55,423 bases of DNA from an uncultured Anaerolineae bacterium (GTDB lineage: Bacteria > Chloroflexota > Anaerolineae > JACIWP01), in assembly GCA_938049385.1 (NCBI GenBank), contig CALIBQ010000024.1, positions 1 to 55,423 on the forward strand, written 5' to 3'. Shown here piece after piece: positions 1 through 8,497 of the stretch; position 1 is the stretch's first letter, and every line of letters starts with the position of its first letter. The notes under the pieces were generated by a model. That model saw only the letters and a list, made by a program, of their open reading frames with translations. It was not told the origin of the DNA and did not search any database. The position numbers and the translations under genes were made by a program.

Positions 1-48
1 GCCGGCCCGCAGTTTCAACTGCCAGGCTTACTCTCTCTGGTCAGGGAT

Positions 49-77
49 TTCTCACCTCCCACGTCATATGTTATAAT
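49..77 (+). promoter_or_regulatory. Probable promoter of tig
   Basis: An extended -10 element, TG then TATAAT (72-77), lies 17 bases after a weak -35-like TTCTCA (49-54). It is 38 bases upstream of the trigger factor start. The -10 is consensus; the -35 matches only four of six positions. Bases 1-48 show nothing recognisable. Confidence 0.5.
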
Positions 78-114
78 CCAACTCGCACTTACGGTCGGTG
101 AAAGGAGAAGACTC

Positions 115-1455
115 GTGAAAGTTGCGACCAAACGCTTGGAAAATTGTCAGACCGAGATGATTATCGAGGTGGAGCCGGAGCGCGTGGAAGAAGCCATGCG
201 CAAGGCGGCGCGTGCCATTTCCCAGCAGGCCAAGATTCCCGGCTTTCGTCCCGGGAAAGCCCCATATCATGTTGTCCTGCAGACGTTCGGCCGGCAGACG
301 GTGCTGGAAGAGGCGCTGGAAGACCTGGGACAAGAGCTGTATTCGCAGGCCCTGGATGAGGCCCGCATTGACCCCTACGGCCCGGGTAAGCTGGTGAATA
401 TCCAATGGGAACCCCTGGTGCTGACCTTCCATGTGCCCATGCCGCCGGAAATCGATCTGGGCGATTACCGCCGTCTGCGACTGGATGTGCCGCCGGTCGA
501 GGTAACCGACGAAGAGGTGGAGAAAGAGCTGGAAGAAGCCCGCAAGGCGCATGCGGTCTGGATCCCTGTGGATCGCGAGGCCCAGACGGGTGACCAGGTC
601 GTCTTTCAGTTCACGTTCGCGGATGAAGAGGGCTCTCCGGAGACGAGCGAGACCGTGCTGGGCGAAGACTCCACTCTTCTGCCTGGTCTTGCGGAGAAGC
701 TGGTAGGGATGCGCGCCGGCGAGACGCGCGCCTTCGAGGTAACCTTCCCCGAGGATTGGGGTAATGAGGAGCTGGCCGGCCAGACCCGCACCATGACCGT
801 CACGGTGCAGGAGGTGAAGGAGCGGGAGCTCCCGGACTTGGATGAACTGCCGGCGCTGATGGGCGACTTCCAAGACCTGGAAGCCCTGAAAGCCCATTTC
901 CGCTCCCGGCTTCTGCAGGCCAAGGAGAAAGAGCGCGATAGAGAGCTTATTGACAAAGCGCTCACCATCCTGACCGAGCAGGCGAAAATCTCGTACCCGG
1001 ATTTCATGCTGGAAGATGCGGTGGATGACATCCTTGCGGACCACGACAGCATCCTGCGCCGGCAGGGCTTCACCCTGGACGATTATCTGCGGGTACTGCA
1101 CATCGAACGAGAGGCCTATCGCCAACAGCAGAAACCGGAGGCGGAGCAAAGACTGCGCCGCACGCTGGTGCTGACCAAGCTGGCGGAGCTGGAAAAACTG
1201 GCCGTGGAAGACCAGGAAGTGCAGGCGGAGGCGGATGCACAGGCCCAGTCCTCTGGCAACCCGGAAATGATGCGGCAGTTGTATCAGATGCCGGAGGTAC
1301 GGCGCTACCTGCGCAACCAGCTCTTGGTGGAAAAGGTGCAACAGCGGGTGCTGGAGATTGTCACCGGACGGGCGCCGGAACTGCCGGCGGAAGAGCATGC
1401 TGAAACGACGATTGCGGAAGAGCCGTCGGGCGAGCCGGCCGGCGGCGCCGAATAA
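115..1455 (+). CDS. tig: Trigger factor (ribosome-associated peptidyl-prolyl isomerase)
   Basis: This is the chaperone that docks at the ribosomal exit tunnel and shields nascent chains. The N-terminal ribosome-binding domain carries the signature GFRPGKAP at about residues 43-50. The middle part fits the FKBP-like PPIase domain (about 150-245), and the long charged, helical C-terminal region fits the substrate cradle. At 446 aa it has normal family length. The GTG start at 115 is preceded by AAAGGAG with suitable spacing. The tail ends in an Ala/Glu/Gly-rich low-complexity stretch. It sits just upstream of clpP-clpX, the classic tig-clpP-clpX order, although clpP has its own probable promoter. 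Confidence 0.96.
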   Translation: MKVATKRLENCQTEMIIEVEPERVEEAMRKAARAISQQAKIPGFRPGKAPYHVVLQTFGRQTVLEEALEDLGQELYSQALDEARIDPYGPGKLVNIQWEPLVLTFHVPMPPEIDLGDYRRLRLDVPPVEVTDEEVEKELEEARKAHAVWIPVDREAQTGDQVVFQFTFADEEGSPETSETVLGEDSTLLPGLAEKLVGMRAGETRAFEVTFPEDWGNEELAGQTRTMTVTVQEVKERELPDLDELPALMGDFQDLEALKAHFRSRLLQAKEKERDRELIDKALTILTEQAKISYPDFMLEDAVDDILADHDSILRRQGFTLDDYLRVLHIEREAYRQQQKPEAEQRLRRTLVLTKLAELEKLAVEDQEVQAEADAQAQSSGNPEMMRQLYQMPEVRRYLRNQLLVEKVQQRVLEIVTGRAPELPAEEHAETTIAEEPSGEPAGGAE

Positions 1456-1478
1456 AAGCTTGGTATGAGAGCGGCCGT

Positions 1479-1507
1479 TTGACAAGTTGGCGATGATAGG
1501 GTAGCAT
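1479..1507 (+). promoter_or_regulatory. Probable promoter of clpP-clpX
   Basis: A perfect TTGACA (1479-1484) is followed after 17 bases by TAGCAT (1502-1507). It lies in the 92-base spacer between tig and clpP and would give clpPX a start independent of tig. No heat-shock operator such as CIRCE is visible. Confidence 0.5.
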
Positions 1508-1547
1508 TTATTATCAAGTATGGTGTGCAACAGATGGGAGAAATGTG

Positions 1548-2210
1548 ATGGAACCTATGAACGCTGTCATTCCGATGGTGATTGAGTCGTCGGGCCGCGG
1601 CGAGCGGGCGTACGATATTTATTCGCTACTGCTCAAAGAGCGGGTGGTCTTCCTGGGCACGCCGATCAACGACCAGGTGGCCAACCTGATTGTGGCACAG
1701 TTGCTGTACCTAGACCGGGAGGACCCGGAGAAAGAGATTTCCATGTACATCAACTGCCCGGGCGGGGAGATTTACCCCGGCCTGGCCATTTACGATACTA
1801 TGCAGTTGATCCGGGCGCCGGTCTCCACCATCGCGGTGGGGTGGACGGCCAGCATGGGCACGGTGCTGTTGGCCGCCGGCCGCAAGGGCCGGCGCTATGC
1901 CCTGCCCCACGCCACTATCCACATGCATCCCGCCGGCGGTGGGGCGCGCGGCTATGCCCCCGACGTGGAGATCCAGGTGCGGGAACTCCTGCGCATGCAG
2001 GAGCTGATCAAGCGCCTGCTCTCCAAGCATACCGGCCAGCCCATCGAACGCATATCGAAGGATTTCGATCGCGATTACTTCATGAACGCCATCCAAGCCC
2101 AGGAATACGGCATCATTGACGAAGTGCTGGGCGACGCCAGCGACGTTCCCACCACTGCCGCCTTCTTCGAGGCCATGGAAAAAGCCGCTGTCGCGTCAGG
2201 TGGTTCGTGA
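1548..2210 (+). CDS. clpP: ATP-dependent Clp protease proteolytic subunit ClpP
   Basis: Serine peptidase of family S14 that forms the barrel-shaped proteolytic chamber used by ClpX. The nucleophile is in the motif TASMG (Ser about 102). The histidine lies in the following segment IHMHPAGG, and the acidic residue fits the C-terminal DRDYFM segment. The 220 aa length is normal, with a few extra residues (GAR) around the His motif compared with the usual HQPxGG. ATG 1548 is preferred over the overlapping GTG at 1545 because GGGAG at 1536-1540 is seven bases before it. It is followed by clpX with 28 bases between them. Confidence 0.95.
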   Translation: MEPMNAVIPMVIESSGRGERAYDIYSLLLKERVVFLGTPINDQVANLIVAQLLYLDREDPEKEISMYINCPGGEIYPGLAIYDTMQLIRAPVSTIAVGWTASMGTVLLAAGRKGRRYALPHATIHMHPAGGGARGYAPDVEIQVRELLRMQELIKRLLSKHTGQPIERISKDFDRDYFMNAIQAQEYGIIDEVLGDASDVPTTAAFFEAMEKAAVASGGS

Positions 2211-2238
2211 AGCCATGGGCATGACAAAGGAGCCTGAT

Positions 2239-3591
2239 GTGACCAGGACGGGTAGCAGTGCCTTGCAGAGGTGTTCTTTCTGCCGGCGCAGTCAGGAAGA
2301 GGTGCACCGCCTGATTGCCGGCCCGGACAATGTCTTCATCTGCGACGAGTGCGTTGCCCTCTGCCAGGAAATCCTGGACGAGGAACCGCGCCCCAGCGAG
2401 GTGGACTTTGCCCTGGAAGCCATCCCCACCCCCTCCGAAATCTTCGAGAGGCTCAATGAGTACGTGGTGGGGCAGGAGCGGGCGAAAAAGGTCCTCTCGG
2501 TGGCGGTGTACAACCACTACAAGCGCATTCGCTCGCAGGCACGTTCCTCCGATGTGGAGCTTCAGAAGAGCAATATCCTGCTGATCGGGCCGACCGGGTG
2601 CGGCAAAACCCTCCTGGCACAAACCCTGGCAAAGATTCTGAACGTGCCCTTCACCATCGCCGACGCCACATCGCTGACCGAGGCCGGCTACGTGGGCGAG
2701 GATGTCGAGAACATCCTCCTGCACCTGATCCAGGCGGCGGATTACGACATCGCGCGGGCGGAGAAAGGCATCGTCTATATTGACGAGATCGACAAGATCG
2801 CCCGCAAAAGCGGCGACAATCCTTCCATCACGCGCGATGTCTCTGGCGAAGGTGTCCAGCAGGCCCTGCTGAAAATCATCGAGGGGACCGTCGCCAACGT
2901 CCCGCCGCAGGGCGGTCGAAAGCACCCGCATCAGGAATTCATCCAGATCAACACCACCAATATCCTCTTTATCTGCGGCGGTGCCTTTGATAATCTGGAG
3001 GATATCATCGCCAAGCGGGTGGAGGAGAAGAGCCGCATCGGGTTCGCCGGCGTGCGCGAAATGGCGGACACGGCGTCGGGGCCGGCGCGCGTGGACCCGG
3101 ACGACAAGAACGAGCGCGAACTCCTGCGCGTGGAGCGGGAAATGCGGCGCAAGGCCCGCCTGCTCCAGGAAGTGACGCCGGATGACCTGCTCAAGTACGG
3201 CATGATCCCGGAGTTCGTGGGCCGCATCCCAGTGGTGGTCAGCCTGGAGCCGCTGGACCGCGAGATGATGAAGCGCATCCTGATCGAGCCGAAGAACGCC
3301 CTGACCAAGCAGTTCCAGCGGCTGTTCGCCCTGGACAACGTCGAGCTGGTATTCACGGAGGATGCGCTGGACGCGGCGGCGACCGAGGCGTTCAAGCGCA
3401 AGACCGGTGCGCGCGGCCTGCGCACCATCCTGGAAGAGGCTTTGCTGGACGTGATGTACGAGATTCCATCGCGGCCGGAGATCAAGAAGTGCATCGTGGA
3501 TGCGGATGCCATCCTCGGCCGGCGCGCTCCCCTGCTCCTGACGCAGGCCGACCATGTGGTCCCGCCCAGCGATTTGAAAGAGACCGCCTGA
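2239..3591 (+). CDS. clpX: ATP-dependent Clp protease ATP-binding subunit ClpX
   Basis: AAA+ unfoldase that feeds substrates into ClpP. An N-terminal zinc-binding domain is visible (CSFC near residue 12, then CDEC). It is followed by Walker A GPTGCGKT, Walker [10 protein letters not shown] and the ClpP-docking loop motif RIGFAG. From GTG 2239 the protein is 450 aa, a little longer than typical because of an insertion after the docking loop. GTG 2239 is chosen because AAAGGAG stands 6-7 bases upstream; in-frame ATGs at 2215 and 2221 are alternatives. The reading frame stays open further upstream inside clpP, but that part is not ClpX-like. Confidence 0.95.
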   Translation: MTRTGSSALQRCSFCRRSQEEVHRLIAGPDNVFICDECVALCQEILDEEPRPSEVDFALEAIPTPSEIFERLNEYVVGQERAKKVLSVAVYNHYKRIRSQARSSDVELQKSNILLIGPTGCGKTLLAQTLAKILNVPFTIADATSLTEAGYVGEDVENILLHLIQAADYDIARAEKGIVYIDEIDKIARKSGDNPSITRDVSGEGVQQALLKIIEGTVANVPPQGGRKHPHQEFIQINTTNILFICGGAFDNLEDIIAKRVEEKSRIGFAGVREMADTASGPARVDPDDKNERELLRVEREMRRKARLLQEVTPDDLLKYGMIPEFVGRIPVVVSLEPLDREMMKRILIEPKNALTKQFQRLFALDNVELVFTEDALDAAATEAFKRKTGARGLRTILEEALLDVMYEIPSRPEIKKCIVDADAILGRRAPLLLTQADHVVPPSDLKETA

Positions 3592-3612
3592 AGCAGTTCA
3601 TCTGCATACGCG

Positions 3613-3649
3613 AAAAAGGGGCGCCGCGCGGCGCCCCTTATTTTATTTT
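3613..3649 (+). terminator. Rho-independent terminator after clpX
   Basis: A perfect 8-bp GC stem (3618-3625 with 3630-3637, loop GCGC) is preceded by five A and followed by a T-rich tract. It lies 26 bases past the clpX stop. The A-run before the stem means it may also serve the convergent gene on the minus strand. Confidence 0.9.
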
Positions 3650-3683
3650 CTTGCCTAGCTGACCGTCACCCGCATAATCTTTG

Positions 3684-4322
3684 TCAGGATTTTTCCAGGA
3701 TGACCGTTTCCACCGGGCAAGCCTGCGCGAAGCGCTGGGCATCGGAAAGGCCGCCCACAATGGCGCCGTAGTGCATCGGGATGGCAAGCTTGGGCTTGAT
3801 GGTGCCGGCGGCCTGCACCGCCTCATCCGCCGTCATGACATAGGTCCCACTGACGGGGAGCAGGGCGATATCCACGCGCAAGTCTTTCATCTCGGGGATG
3901 AAATCGGTGTCGCCGGCGTGGTAGATGCGCACGCCGTCCACCGTGACAATGAACCCCACATGGCCGGCGGACTTGGGATGAAACTGCTTGTTCACGTTGT
4001 AGGCCGGCACCGCCTCGAGAGCAAACCCCTGCACCGTGACCTTGTCGCCAGGCTTGACCGTCTCCACCGCCGCGCCCCGCACCTTTTTGGTAACCGCGGC
4101 GATGCTGACCACCGTGGTGCCGGGCTTGAGCAGTTTCTTCACGTCGTCCGGGGAATAGTGGTCAAAATGGTCGTGGGTGATGAGGATGATATCGGCTTTG
4201 GGTTCGCCGGCCTCAAGCTGATAGGGATCAATGTAGATGACCTTGTCGGCATCAATGCGGAACGCGTCATGCCCCAGCCAGTGGATCTTCTTCAGCACTT
4301 TCTGAACAGCTTCGTCCACCAT
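3684..4322 (-). CDS. Metallo-beta-lactamase-fold hydrolase, YtkL/UPF0173-like
   Basis: A predicted cytoplasmic metal-dependent hydrolase of the MBL superfamily, 212 aa. The metal-binding signature THDHFDHYS (HxHxDH) is clear near residue 50, with further His and Asp motifs such as HAGDTD and PMHYG later. This small subgroup is widespread, and its substrate is generally unknown. The ATG at 4322 has AAGGAGGTG upstream. The gene stands alone, convergent with clpX, with its own promoter about 50 bases upstream. Confidence 0.85.
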   Translation of the reverse strand: MVDEAVQKVLKKIHWLGHDAFRIDADKVIYIDPYQLEAGEPKADIILITHDHFDHYSPDDVKKLLKPGTTVVSIAAVTKKVRGAAVETVKPGDKVTVQGFALEAVPAYNVNKQFHPKSAGHVGFIVTVDGVRIYHAGDTDFIPEMKDLRVDIALLPVSGTYVMTADEAVQAAGTIKPKLAIPMHYGAIVGGLSDAQRFAQACPVETVILEKS

Positions 4323-4372
4323 CTTGGCACCTCCTTCGCGATGCGTAACAGCAAACCCTGAATCCTATTTCC

Positions 4373-4401
4373 ATTATACCAGCGTTAGGATGCGGGGACA
4401 A
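4373..4401 (-). promoter_or_regulatory. Promoter of the MBL-fold hydrolase gene
   Basis: On the minus strand TTGTCC (4401-4396) is followed after 17 bases by a consensus TATAAT (4378-4373). It stands 51 bases before the start codon, and there is no competing gene. Confidence 0.6.
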
Positions 4402-4420
4402 GAGGGAGCACAATTCCCTC

Positions 4421-4484
4421 TTGACAAACAATTGGTTTTATGCTATTATATGCATAGTGCATATAGAAGCGAAGCATATATGCA
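4421..4484 (+). promoter_or_regulatory. Strong promoter with overlapping operator-like half-sites
   Basis: A perfect TTGACA (4421-4426), a 17-base spacer and TATTAT (4444-4449) form a near-consensus sigma-70 promoter. Three copies of an 8-base half-site follow: TATATGCA (4447-4454), its inverse TGCATATA (4458-4465), and TATATGCA again (4477-4484). The first pair is a palindrome with a 3-base centre covering the -10 and the likely start point, which is a classic repressor position. The third copy overlaps a perfect 10-base palindrome GCATATATGC (4474-4483). The AT-rich half-sites stand out in GC-rich DNA. The regulator is unknown. Confidence 0.75.
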
Positions 4485-4514
4485 CACATCAACTTGTAGA
4501 TAGGAGGTGGTACT

Positions 4515-4871
4515 ATGCCACGAGGAGATTGCACCGGACCCTTTGGGATGGGGCCGCGCACCGGAAGAGGTATGGGATACTGGACCGGTCATCCGTATCC
4601 GGGATTCATGTATCCCGCCGGCGGCGGGTGTCACCCGGGCGGGCATGGCTACCGGCACATGTTCTACGCCACGAGCATGCCCGGCTGGATGCGGCCAAGC
4701 TGGTTAGGGGGTTGGGCGGATGTGCCACCGGCTCCCTGCGCGCCTCCTGCCGAGGTCGAGGAAGGGTTCCTGCGCCGGCAGGCGGAATGGCTCCGCTCGG
4801 CGCTGGAGCAGGTCGAGCGCCGGCTGGAGGAGCTGACCGGGCGCAAATCCACGGATGAGCCAGCCCCGTAA
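4515..4871 (+). CDS. DUF5320-type small protein
   Basis: A 118-aa protein. Its N-terminus MPRGDCTGPFGMGPRTGRG matches the signature of DUF5320 proteins, small proteins found mostly in anaerobes beside metal-cluster or NifX/MTH1175-type genes. The middle is rich in Gly, Pro, His, Tyr and Trp with scattered Cys (residues near 6, 36 and 73), possibly metal-binding. The last 40 residues form a charged amphipathic helix (EQVERRLEEL). AGGAGGTGG precedes the start with good spacing. It is a single gene behind a strong, apparently repressible promoter, which suggests tight inducible expression. The function is not known. Confidence 0.7.
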   Translation: MPRGDCTGPFGMGPRTGRGMGYWTGHPYPGFMYPAGGGCHPGGHGYRHMFYATSMPGWMRPSWLGGWADVPPAPCAPPAEVEEGFLRRQAEWLRSALEQVERRLEELTGRKSTDEPAP

Positions 4872-4972
4872 GCGGAGGGTGCAGGCCGCCGACGGGTGGT
4901 GTGCCGTGCACTATCCCGCCGGCGGCTCCGATACCCAATGGGAAGGCTGGCGGCGGTTTATAGGCGCTGGGA

Positions 4973-5470
4973 TCAGGTGCCTTTGCGCTGGGCCAGATAG
5001 CGCACCGCCATGCCAAGCGCGGCCTCCGCCGTGAGGCGCTTGTTGGTCTCGCGGTCGCCGGCCCACTGATGCCGCTCGCACCATTCCCCATCGGGCGCCG
5101 CCAGCGCCACATACACCAGGCCCACCGGCTTCTCAGGCGTGCCCCCTGTTGGGCCGGCGATACCGGTGGCGGAGATGGCGATGTCGGAATGGAAGAGCCG
5201 GCGTGCCCCGCGCGCCATTTCTACGGCGACCGGCTCGCTGACCGCGCCGTACAGTTCCAAGGAGCGGCGCGCTACCCCCAGGATGCGCGCTTTGGCCTCG
5301 TTGGAATACGAGACCACGCCGCCGAGAAAATAGTTGGAACTGCCCGGTATATTCGTGATGCGGTGGCTGATGAGGCCGCCGGTGCAGGATTCGGCGGTGG
5401 CAATGGTGAGGCCGGCCTCTGTCAACAGCCGGCCGAGCTGTTCCTCCAGAAGCTCATCGGTCTCTCCCAT
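4973..5470 (-). CDS. pncC: PncC/CinA-C nicotinamide-nucleotide amidase
   Basis: A stand-alone CinA C-terminal domain, 165 aa, the usual PncC length. It carries the catalytic-serine motif ESCTGG near residue 28 and the conserved motifs GGVVSYSN and SATGIAGPTGG. Family members deamidate NMN to nicotinate mononucleotide in the pyridine nucleotide cycle. The start codon lies inside the 3' end of the upstream antiporter gene (49-base overlap), so the two are surely co-transcribed and perhaps translationally coupled. Confidence 0.88.
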   Translation of the reverse strand: MGETDELLEEQLGRLLTEAGLTIATAESCTGGLISHRITNIPGSSNYFLGGVVSYSNEAKARILGVARRSLELYGAVSEPVAVEMARGARRLFHSDIAISATGIAGPTGGTPEKPVGLVYVALAAPDGEWCERHQWAGDRETNKRLTAEAALGMAVRYLAQRKGT

Positions 5471-6522
5471 GGTTCGTCCCTCATCATGGCCGGCAAGAAG
5501 AAGAACGCCAAACCGACAATGAAATAGACCACCAGAAGCTGGGCGCCCTCCAACCAGTTGGATTCGCCGTCCAGCGCTACCAGCGTGGTGATGAGCGATG
5601 CGGCGATCAGTGCGATCAGCTCGAACTGGTTGAAGACCAGCGTCAGCGGATTCCCCATCAGCAGGCTGACGAACACCAGGAGCGGCGCGACCAGCAAAGC
5701 AATTTGCAGGCTGGAGCCGAAAGAGATGGTCAGGCTCAGCTCGATGCGGTTTTTCCAGGCCATCTCCACGGCTACCAGGTGTTCCGCCACATTTCCGACC
5801 AGGGGGATGACGATGATGCCCAGGAAGAACTCGGTGACGCCCAGAGAGGCGATGACTGGCTCAACAGCGCCCACCAGGATTTCGCTGAGCCAGGCGATGA
5901 GGCCGGCAGAGCCGGCCAGCAGGGCCAAGGTGACGCCAAGGGATTGATGAGGGGTGTTCCTGCTGACCATCTCAGCGTGGGCACCGCGCAGGGCGAAGGC
6001 CACACTGCTGGCGTAAATGAGGATCATGGCGCCGGCCACCCCCAGGCTAAGGTACTCCACCGCCATATGGCTGGTAGCCTCGATGGAGTGGCTGAAGAGC
6101 GAGGGGATGCTCAAGGCGATGATGGCTAGGATGGACATGGTGGCGTTGGTGCCGGCGTGGGCGCGGTCGAAGCGCTGTACCCCATTGCGCCAGCCGCCCA
6201 GCAGGATGCTGGCGCCGGTGATAAGCAGTAGGTTGCCCAGGATAGAGCCGGTGATGGACGCCTTGACCAGCTCCAGCAGTCCTTCCTTTATAGCGAAGAT
6301 GGTGATGATAAGTTCCGCGGCGTTGCCCATGGTAGCGTTGAGGAGACCGCCGACGCGCGGGCCGGCCCGCTCCGCCAACTGTTCGGTCGCTTCCCCGAGG
6401 ATGCTGGCCAGCGGCACCACGCCGAGGGCGGCGCAGAAGAATATCAGCACCGGGTTCCAGCGTAAGAACCACCCCACAATGGTCAATGGGACAAGGACGA
6501 GGAGCAGGTACAGGTAGTTCAT
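5422..6522 (-). CDS. Calcium/cation:proton antiporter (CaCA family)
   Basis: A 366-aa integral membrane protein with about ten or eleven hydrophobic segments in two similar halves. Each half carries the CaCA alpha repeat: GNAAELIITIFAIKEG in the first, and GNVAEHLVAVEMAWKNRIE followed by FGSSLQIAL in the second. The acidic residues in these repeats bind Ca2+. This matches VCX1/ChaA-type Ca2+/H+ exchangers. The ATG at 6522 overlaps the stop of the lipid kinase gene by four bases (ATGA). The frame is open further upstream but there overlaps the kinase. Confidence 0.9.
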   Translation of the reverse strand: MNYLYLLLVLVPLTIVGWFLRWNPVLIFFCAALGVVPLASILGEATEQLAERAGPRVGGLLNATMGNAAELIITIFAIKEGLLELVKASITGSILGNLLLITGASILLGGWRNGVQRFDRAHAGTNATMSILAIIALSIPSLFSHSIEATSHMAVEYLSLGVAGAMILIYASSVAFALRGAHAEMVSRNTPHQSLGVTLALLAGSAGLIAWLSEILVGAVEPVIASLGVTEFFLGIIVIPLVGNVAEHLVAVEMAWKNRIELSLTISFGSSLQIALLVAPLLVFVSLLMGNPLTLVFNQFELIALIAASLITTLVALDGESNWLEGAQLLVVYFIVGLAFFFLPAMMRDEPWERPMSFWRNSSAGC

Positions 6523-7496
6523 CGGCGAAAATGCTCCCAGAAGTGGGCCGGCGCCGGCGTTGATCCTGCGGCGTGCAGGGCCGGCGAGGCGGTGTGCTTG
6601 GGAACGATGACGCGCAAACACTGCGGGATAACCTCGATCTCGACCGGGGCATAGCCGGCCAGGTCGCCGTCCACCTGAATGGAGAGCGGCCGGGCCGGCC
6701 GCACCACCAAATGCCGCACCTGATGGTAGGTTACCTCCGGGTTGCGGGTGTGCAGACCTAACAGGATGCTGAAAAAGTGAAGATAGGCGGATAAGCCGGT
6801 GTACCCCTGGAAGATGCAGACATCCAGCAAGCCGTCGGTCAGGCTGGCCATAGGGGCAATGCGCAGGAAGCCGGCGTAAAGCTGGATATTGCTGGCCACC
6901 AGCAGGAGCGCGCGCCGTTCCAGCTTCCGACCGTCCATCTCGATATACATCTTCGTGCCGGTGAGGGAGAGGGTCTGAGCGACTGCGGCAATGGCGAAGG
7001 CCAGCATGCCCAGCCGGCGCTTCTGTTCCGGCCGGCTTTCCACCTGCGCCGTCACCGCGGCGTCCATCCCTACCCCGACCCACATCAGGAAATAGCGGTC
7101 GTTGACGCGGCCGACATCCACGACGCGCCATTCCCCCTCGACCATCATGCGGGCGGCTTCCTGTACCGCATTCGGGTGGAGGGGGGTCATCAGAGGAAGG
7201 CCAATTTCACGCGCCCAGACGTTGGTGGTGCCGACCGGCAGGACGCCCAGCGCGGTATCGGTGCCGGCGATGCCGTTAACCACCTGTCCGATGGTGCCGT
7301 CGCCGCCGGCGGCGATAGCCACGTCATAGCCCTGCAGGGCCGCCTCGCGTGCGAACAGCATGGCGTCGAAGCGCCCATGGGTAACCCGCCAGCTAACTTC
7401 CCAGCCGCAGGCCTCGAGCTCACGCACCGCGTCGCGGAGTTCGTCCTGCGCCTGGTGGGGGCCGGCCGATGGGTTGTATATCAGCATGGCCCGCAT
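6519..7496 (-). CDS. Diacylglycerol/lipid kinase of the YegS/BmrU family
   Basis: The protein begins MRAMLIYNPSAG, has the DAGK catalytic motif GGDGTIGQVVNGI at about residue 64, then GVLPVGTTNVWARE. These are hallmarks of bacterial diacylglycerol- or sphingosine-type lipid kinases. Length is 325 aa. The ATG at 7496 is chosen because AGGAG lies nine bases upstream. It is the first gene of a three-gene minus-strand operon with the antiporter and pncC. Its true lipid substrate (diacylglycerol, phosphatidylglycerol or another) cannot be told from sequence. Confidence 0.88.
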   Translation of the reverse strand: MRAMLIYNPSAGPHQAQDELRDAVRELEACGWEVSWRVTHGRFDAMLFAREAALQGYDVAIAAGGDGTIGQVVNGIAGTDTALGVLPVGTTNVWAREIGLPLMTPLHPNAVQEAARMMVEGEWRVVDVGRVNDRYFLMWVGVGMDAAVTAQVESRPEQKRRLGMLAFAIAAVAQTLSLTGTKMYIEMDGRKLERRALLLVASNIQLYAGFLRIAPMASLTDGLLDVCIFQGYTGLSAYLHFFSILLGLHTRNPEVTYHQVRHLVVRPARPLSIQVDGDLAGYAPVEIEVIPQCLRVIVPKHTASPALHAAGSTPAPAHFWEHFRR

Positions 7497-7533
7497 GGGG
7501 ACAATCTCCTGTGGAATGATGACTGGCAGGGTC

Positions 7534-7562
7534 ATTATACGCGTTCCGCGCTTTCCTCACAA
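7534..7562 (-). promoter_or_regulatory. Promoter of the lipid kinase-antiporter-pncC operon
   Basis: On the minus strand TTGTGA (7562-7557) and TATAAT (7539-7534) are 17 bases apart. The pair lies 37 bases before the kinase start, the only (-) gene downstream. Confidence 0.55.
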
Positions 7563-7641
7563 GTCCGCGGCGAAGCTGGCGCCGCATCTCCACCCGGATG
7601 ATCGCCTGCCATTGACCATGACCTTTGCAACATCTGCAGTT

Positions 7642-7684
7642 TGTGACTTTTGTCATGGATTCCAGCGGGCATTGGGGATACGAT
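7642..7684 (+). promoter_or_regulatory. CRP/FNR-like site and promoter of the hemerythrin gene
   Basis: TGTGA-CTTTTG-TCATG (7642-7657) resembles a CRP/FNR-superfamily box and has a perfect inner palindrome TGAC-TTTT-GTCA. A -10-like TACGAT lies at 7679-7684. If transcription starts about seven bases after it (near 7691), the box centre (7649.5) is at -41.5, the standard class II activator position. There is no good -35, as expected for an activated promoter. Seen by eye only. Confidence 0.45.
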
Positions 7685-7728
7685 AGGGCTGTCCGGTTCG
7701 AGATGCACACCGGGTACGGAGGACAGGA

Positions 7729-8286
7729 ATGCGACCTACCGAACTGTTGATGGAAGAGCACCGCGCCATTGAGCGCATGCTGCGCATCGTGGAGGAAGTG
7801 TGCCGCCGGCTGGAAGCCGGCCAGGATGTCCCTGCCGGCGACCTGGAAGAGATCGTCGAGTTCATCCAGGTCTTCGCTGACCGCTGTCATCACGGCAAGG
7901 AAGAGGACCTGCTTTTTGCTGAGATGGAAAAGGCCGGCATCCCCCGCCAGGGCGGCCCCATCGGCGTCATGCTGGTAGAGCACGAGCAGGGCCGCGCCCA
8001 TGTGCGTGCGGTGAAAGAGGCAGTGGCGAAGTACAAAGCCGGCGATCGTTCCGTCATCCCCACCATTGTCCGCAACGCGCTGGGTTATGTCTCCCTGCTC
8101 CAACAGCATATTTACAAAGAGGACAACATCCTCTACCGCATGGCGGACATGCACCTGTCAGAAGAACAGGAGCGTCAACTGCTGGAAGGGTTTGAGCGGG
8201 TCGAGCAAGAGCGCATCGGGCCAGGCCGGCATGAGGCCTTCCATGCACTGCTGGACCGCCTAGAGCAAACATACGTACATCATTAA
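7729..8286 (+). CDS. Hemerythrin HHE-domain protein
   Basis: A 185-aa all-helical protein with spaced His/Glu positions of the HHE cation-binding fold. These include LLMEEHRAIERML at the start, DRCHHGKEEDLLF at about residue 50, MLVEHEQGRAHV at about 82 and LQQHIYKEDNILY at about 125. Such proteins hold a di-iron centre that binds O2 or NO. GGAGG stands six bases before the ATG. It is directly upstream of, and co-oriented with, an unusual heme-copper enzyme, so a role in NO or O2 handling is a reasonable inference. Confidence 0.88.
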   Translation: MRPTELLMEEHRAIERMLRIVEEVCRRLEAGQDVPAGDLEEIVEFIQVFADRCHHGKEEDLLFAEMEKAGIPRQGGPIGVMLVEHEQGRAHVRAVKEAVAKYKAGDRSVIPTIVRNALGYVSLLQQHIYKEDNILYRMADMHLSEEQERQLLEGFERVEQERIGPGRHEAFHALLDRLEQTYVHH

Positions 8287-8290
8287 TGTC

Positions 8291-8337
8291 GTCATGACAC
8301 ATTCGGTGCGCGAAAAGGCCTCTTGGTATGGTATACT
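8291..8337 (+). promoter_or_regulatory. Possible promoter of the heme-copper operon
   Basis: The 211-base spacer between the hemerythrin gene and the subunit IIa gene holds a good -10, TATACT (8332-8337), but no convincing -35. An 8-base palindrome GTCATGAC lies at 8291-8298, centred near -49.5 if transcription starts near 8344. A GAAGGAGGTGA stretch at 8371-8381 looks like a ribosome site, but no plausible coding start goes with it except a GTG overlapping it (8378). The rest of the spacer shows nothing clear. Confidence 0.3.
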
Positions 8338-8497
8338 ATTATCAGGAGCCTCTGCGCGGCTGTGAATAGGGAAGGAGGTGAACTGCCCTGGCCGGCTGGG
8401 GTGGGCTCCCCGTACGCGCCGTACTGCCATTCCGTATTTCTCTCCGATCACAACCTTCGTCTTTCCAACCATTTGTCAGCAGAAAGGAGTGGAACCG

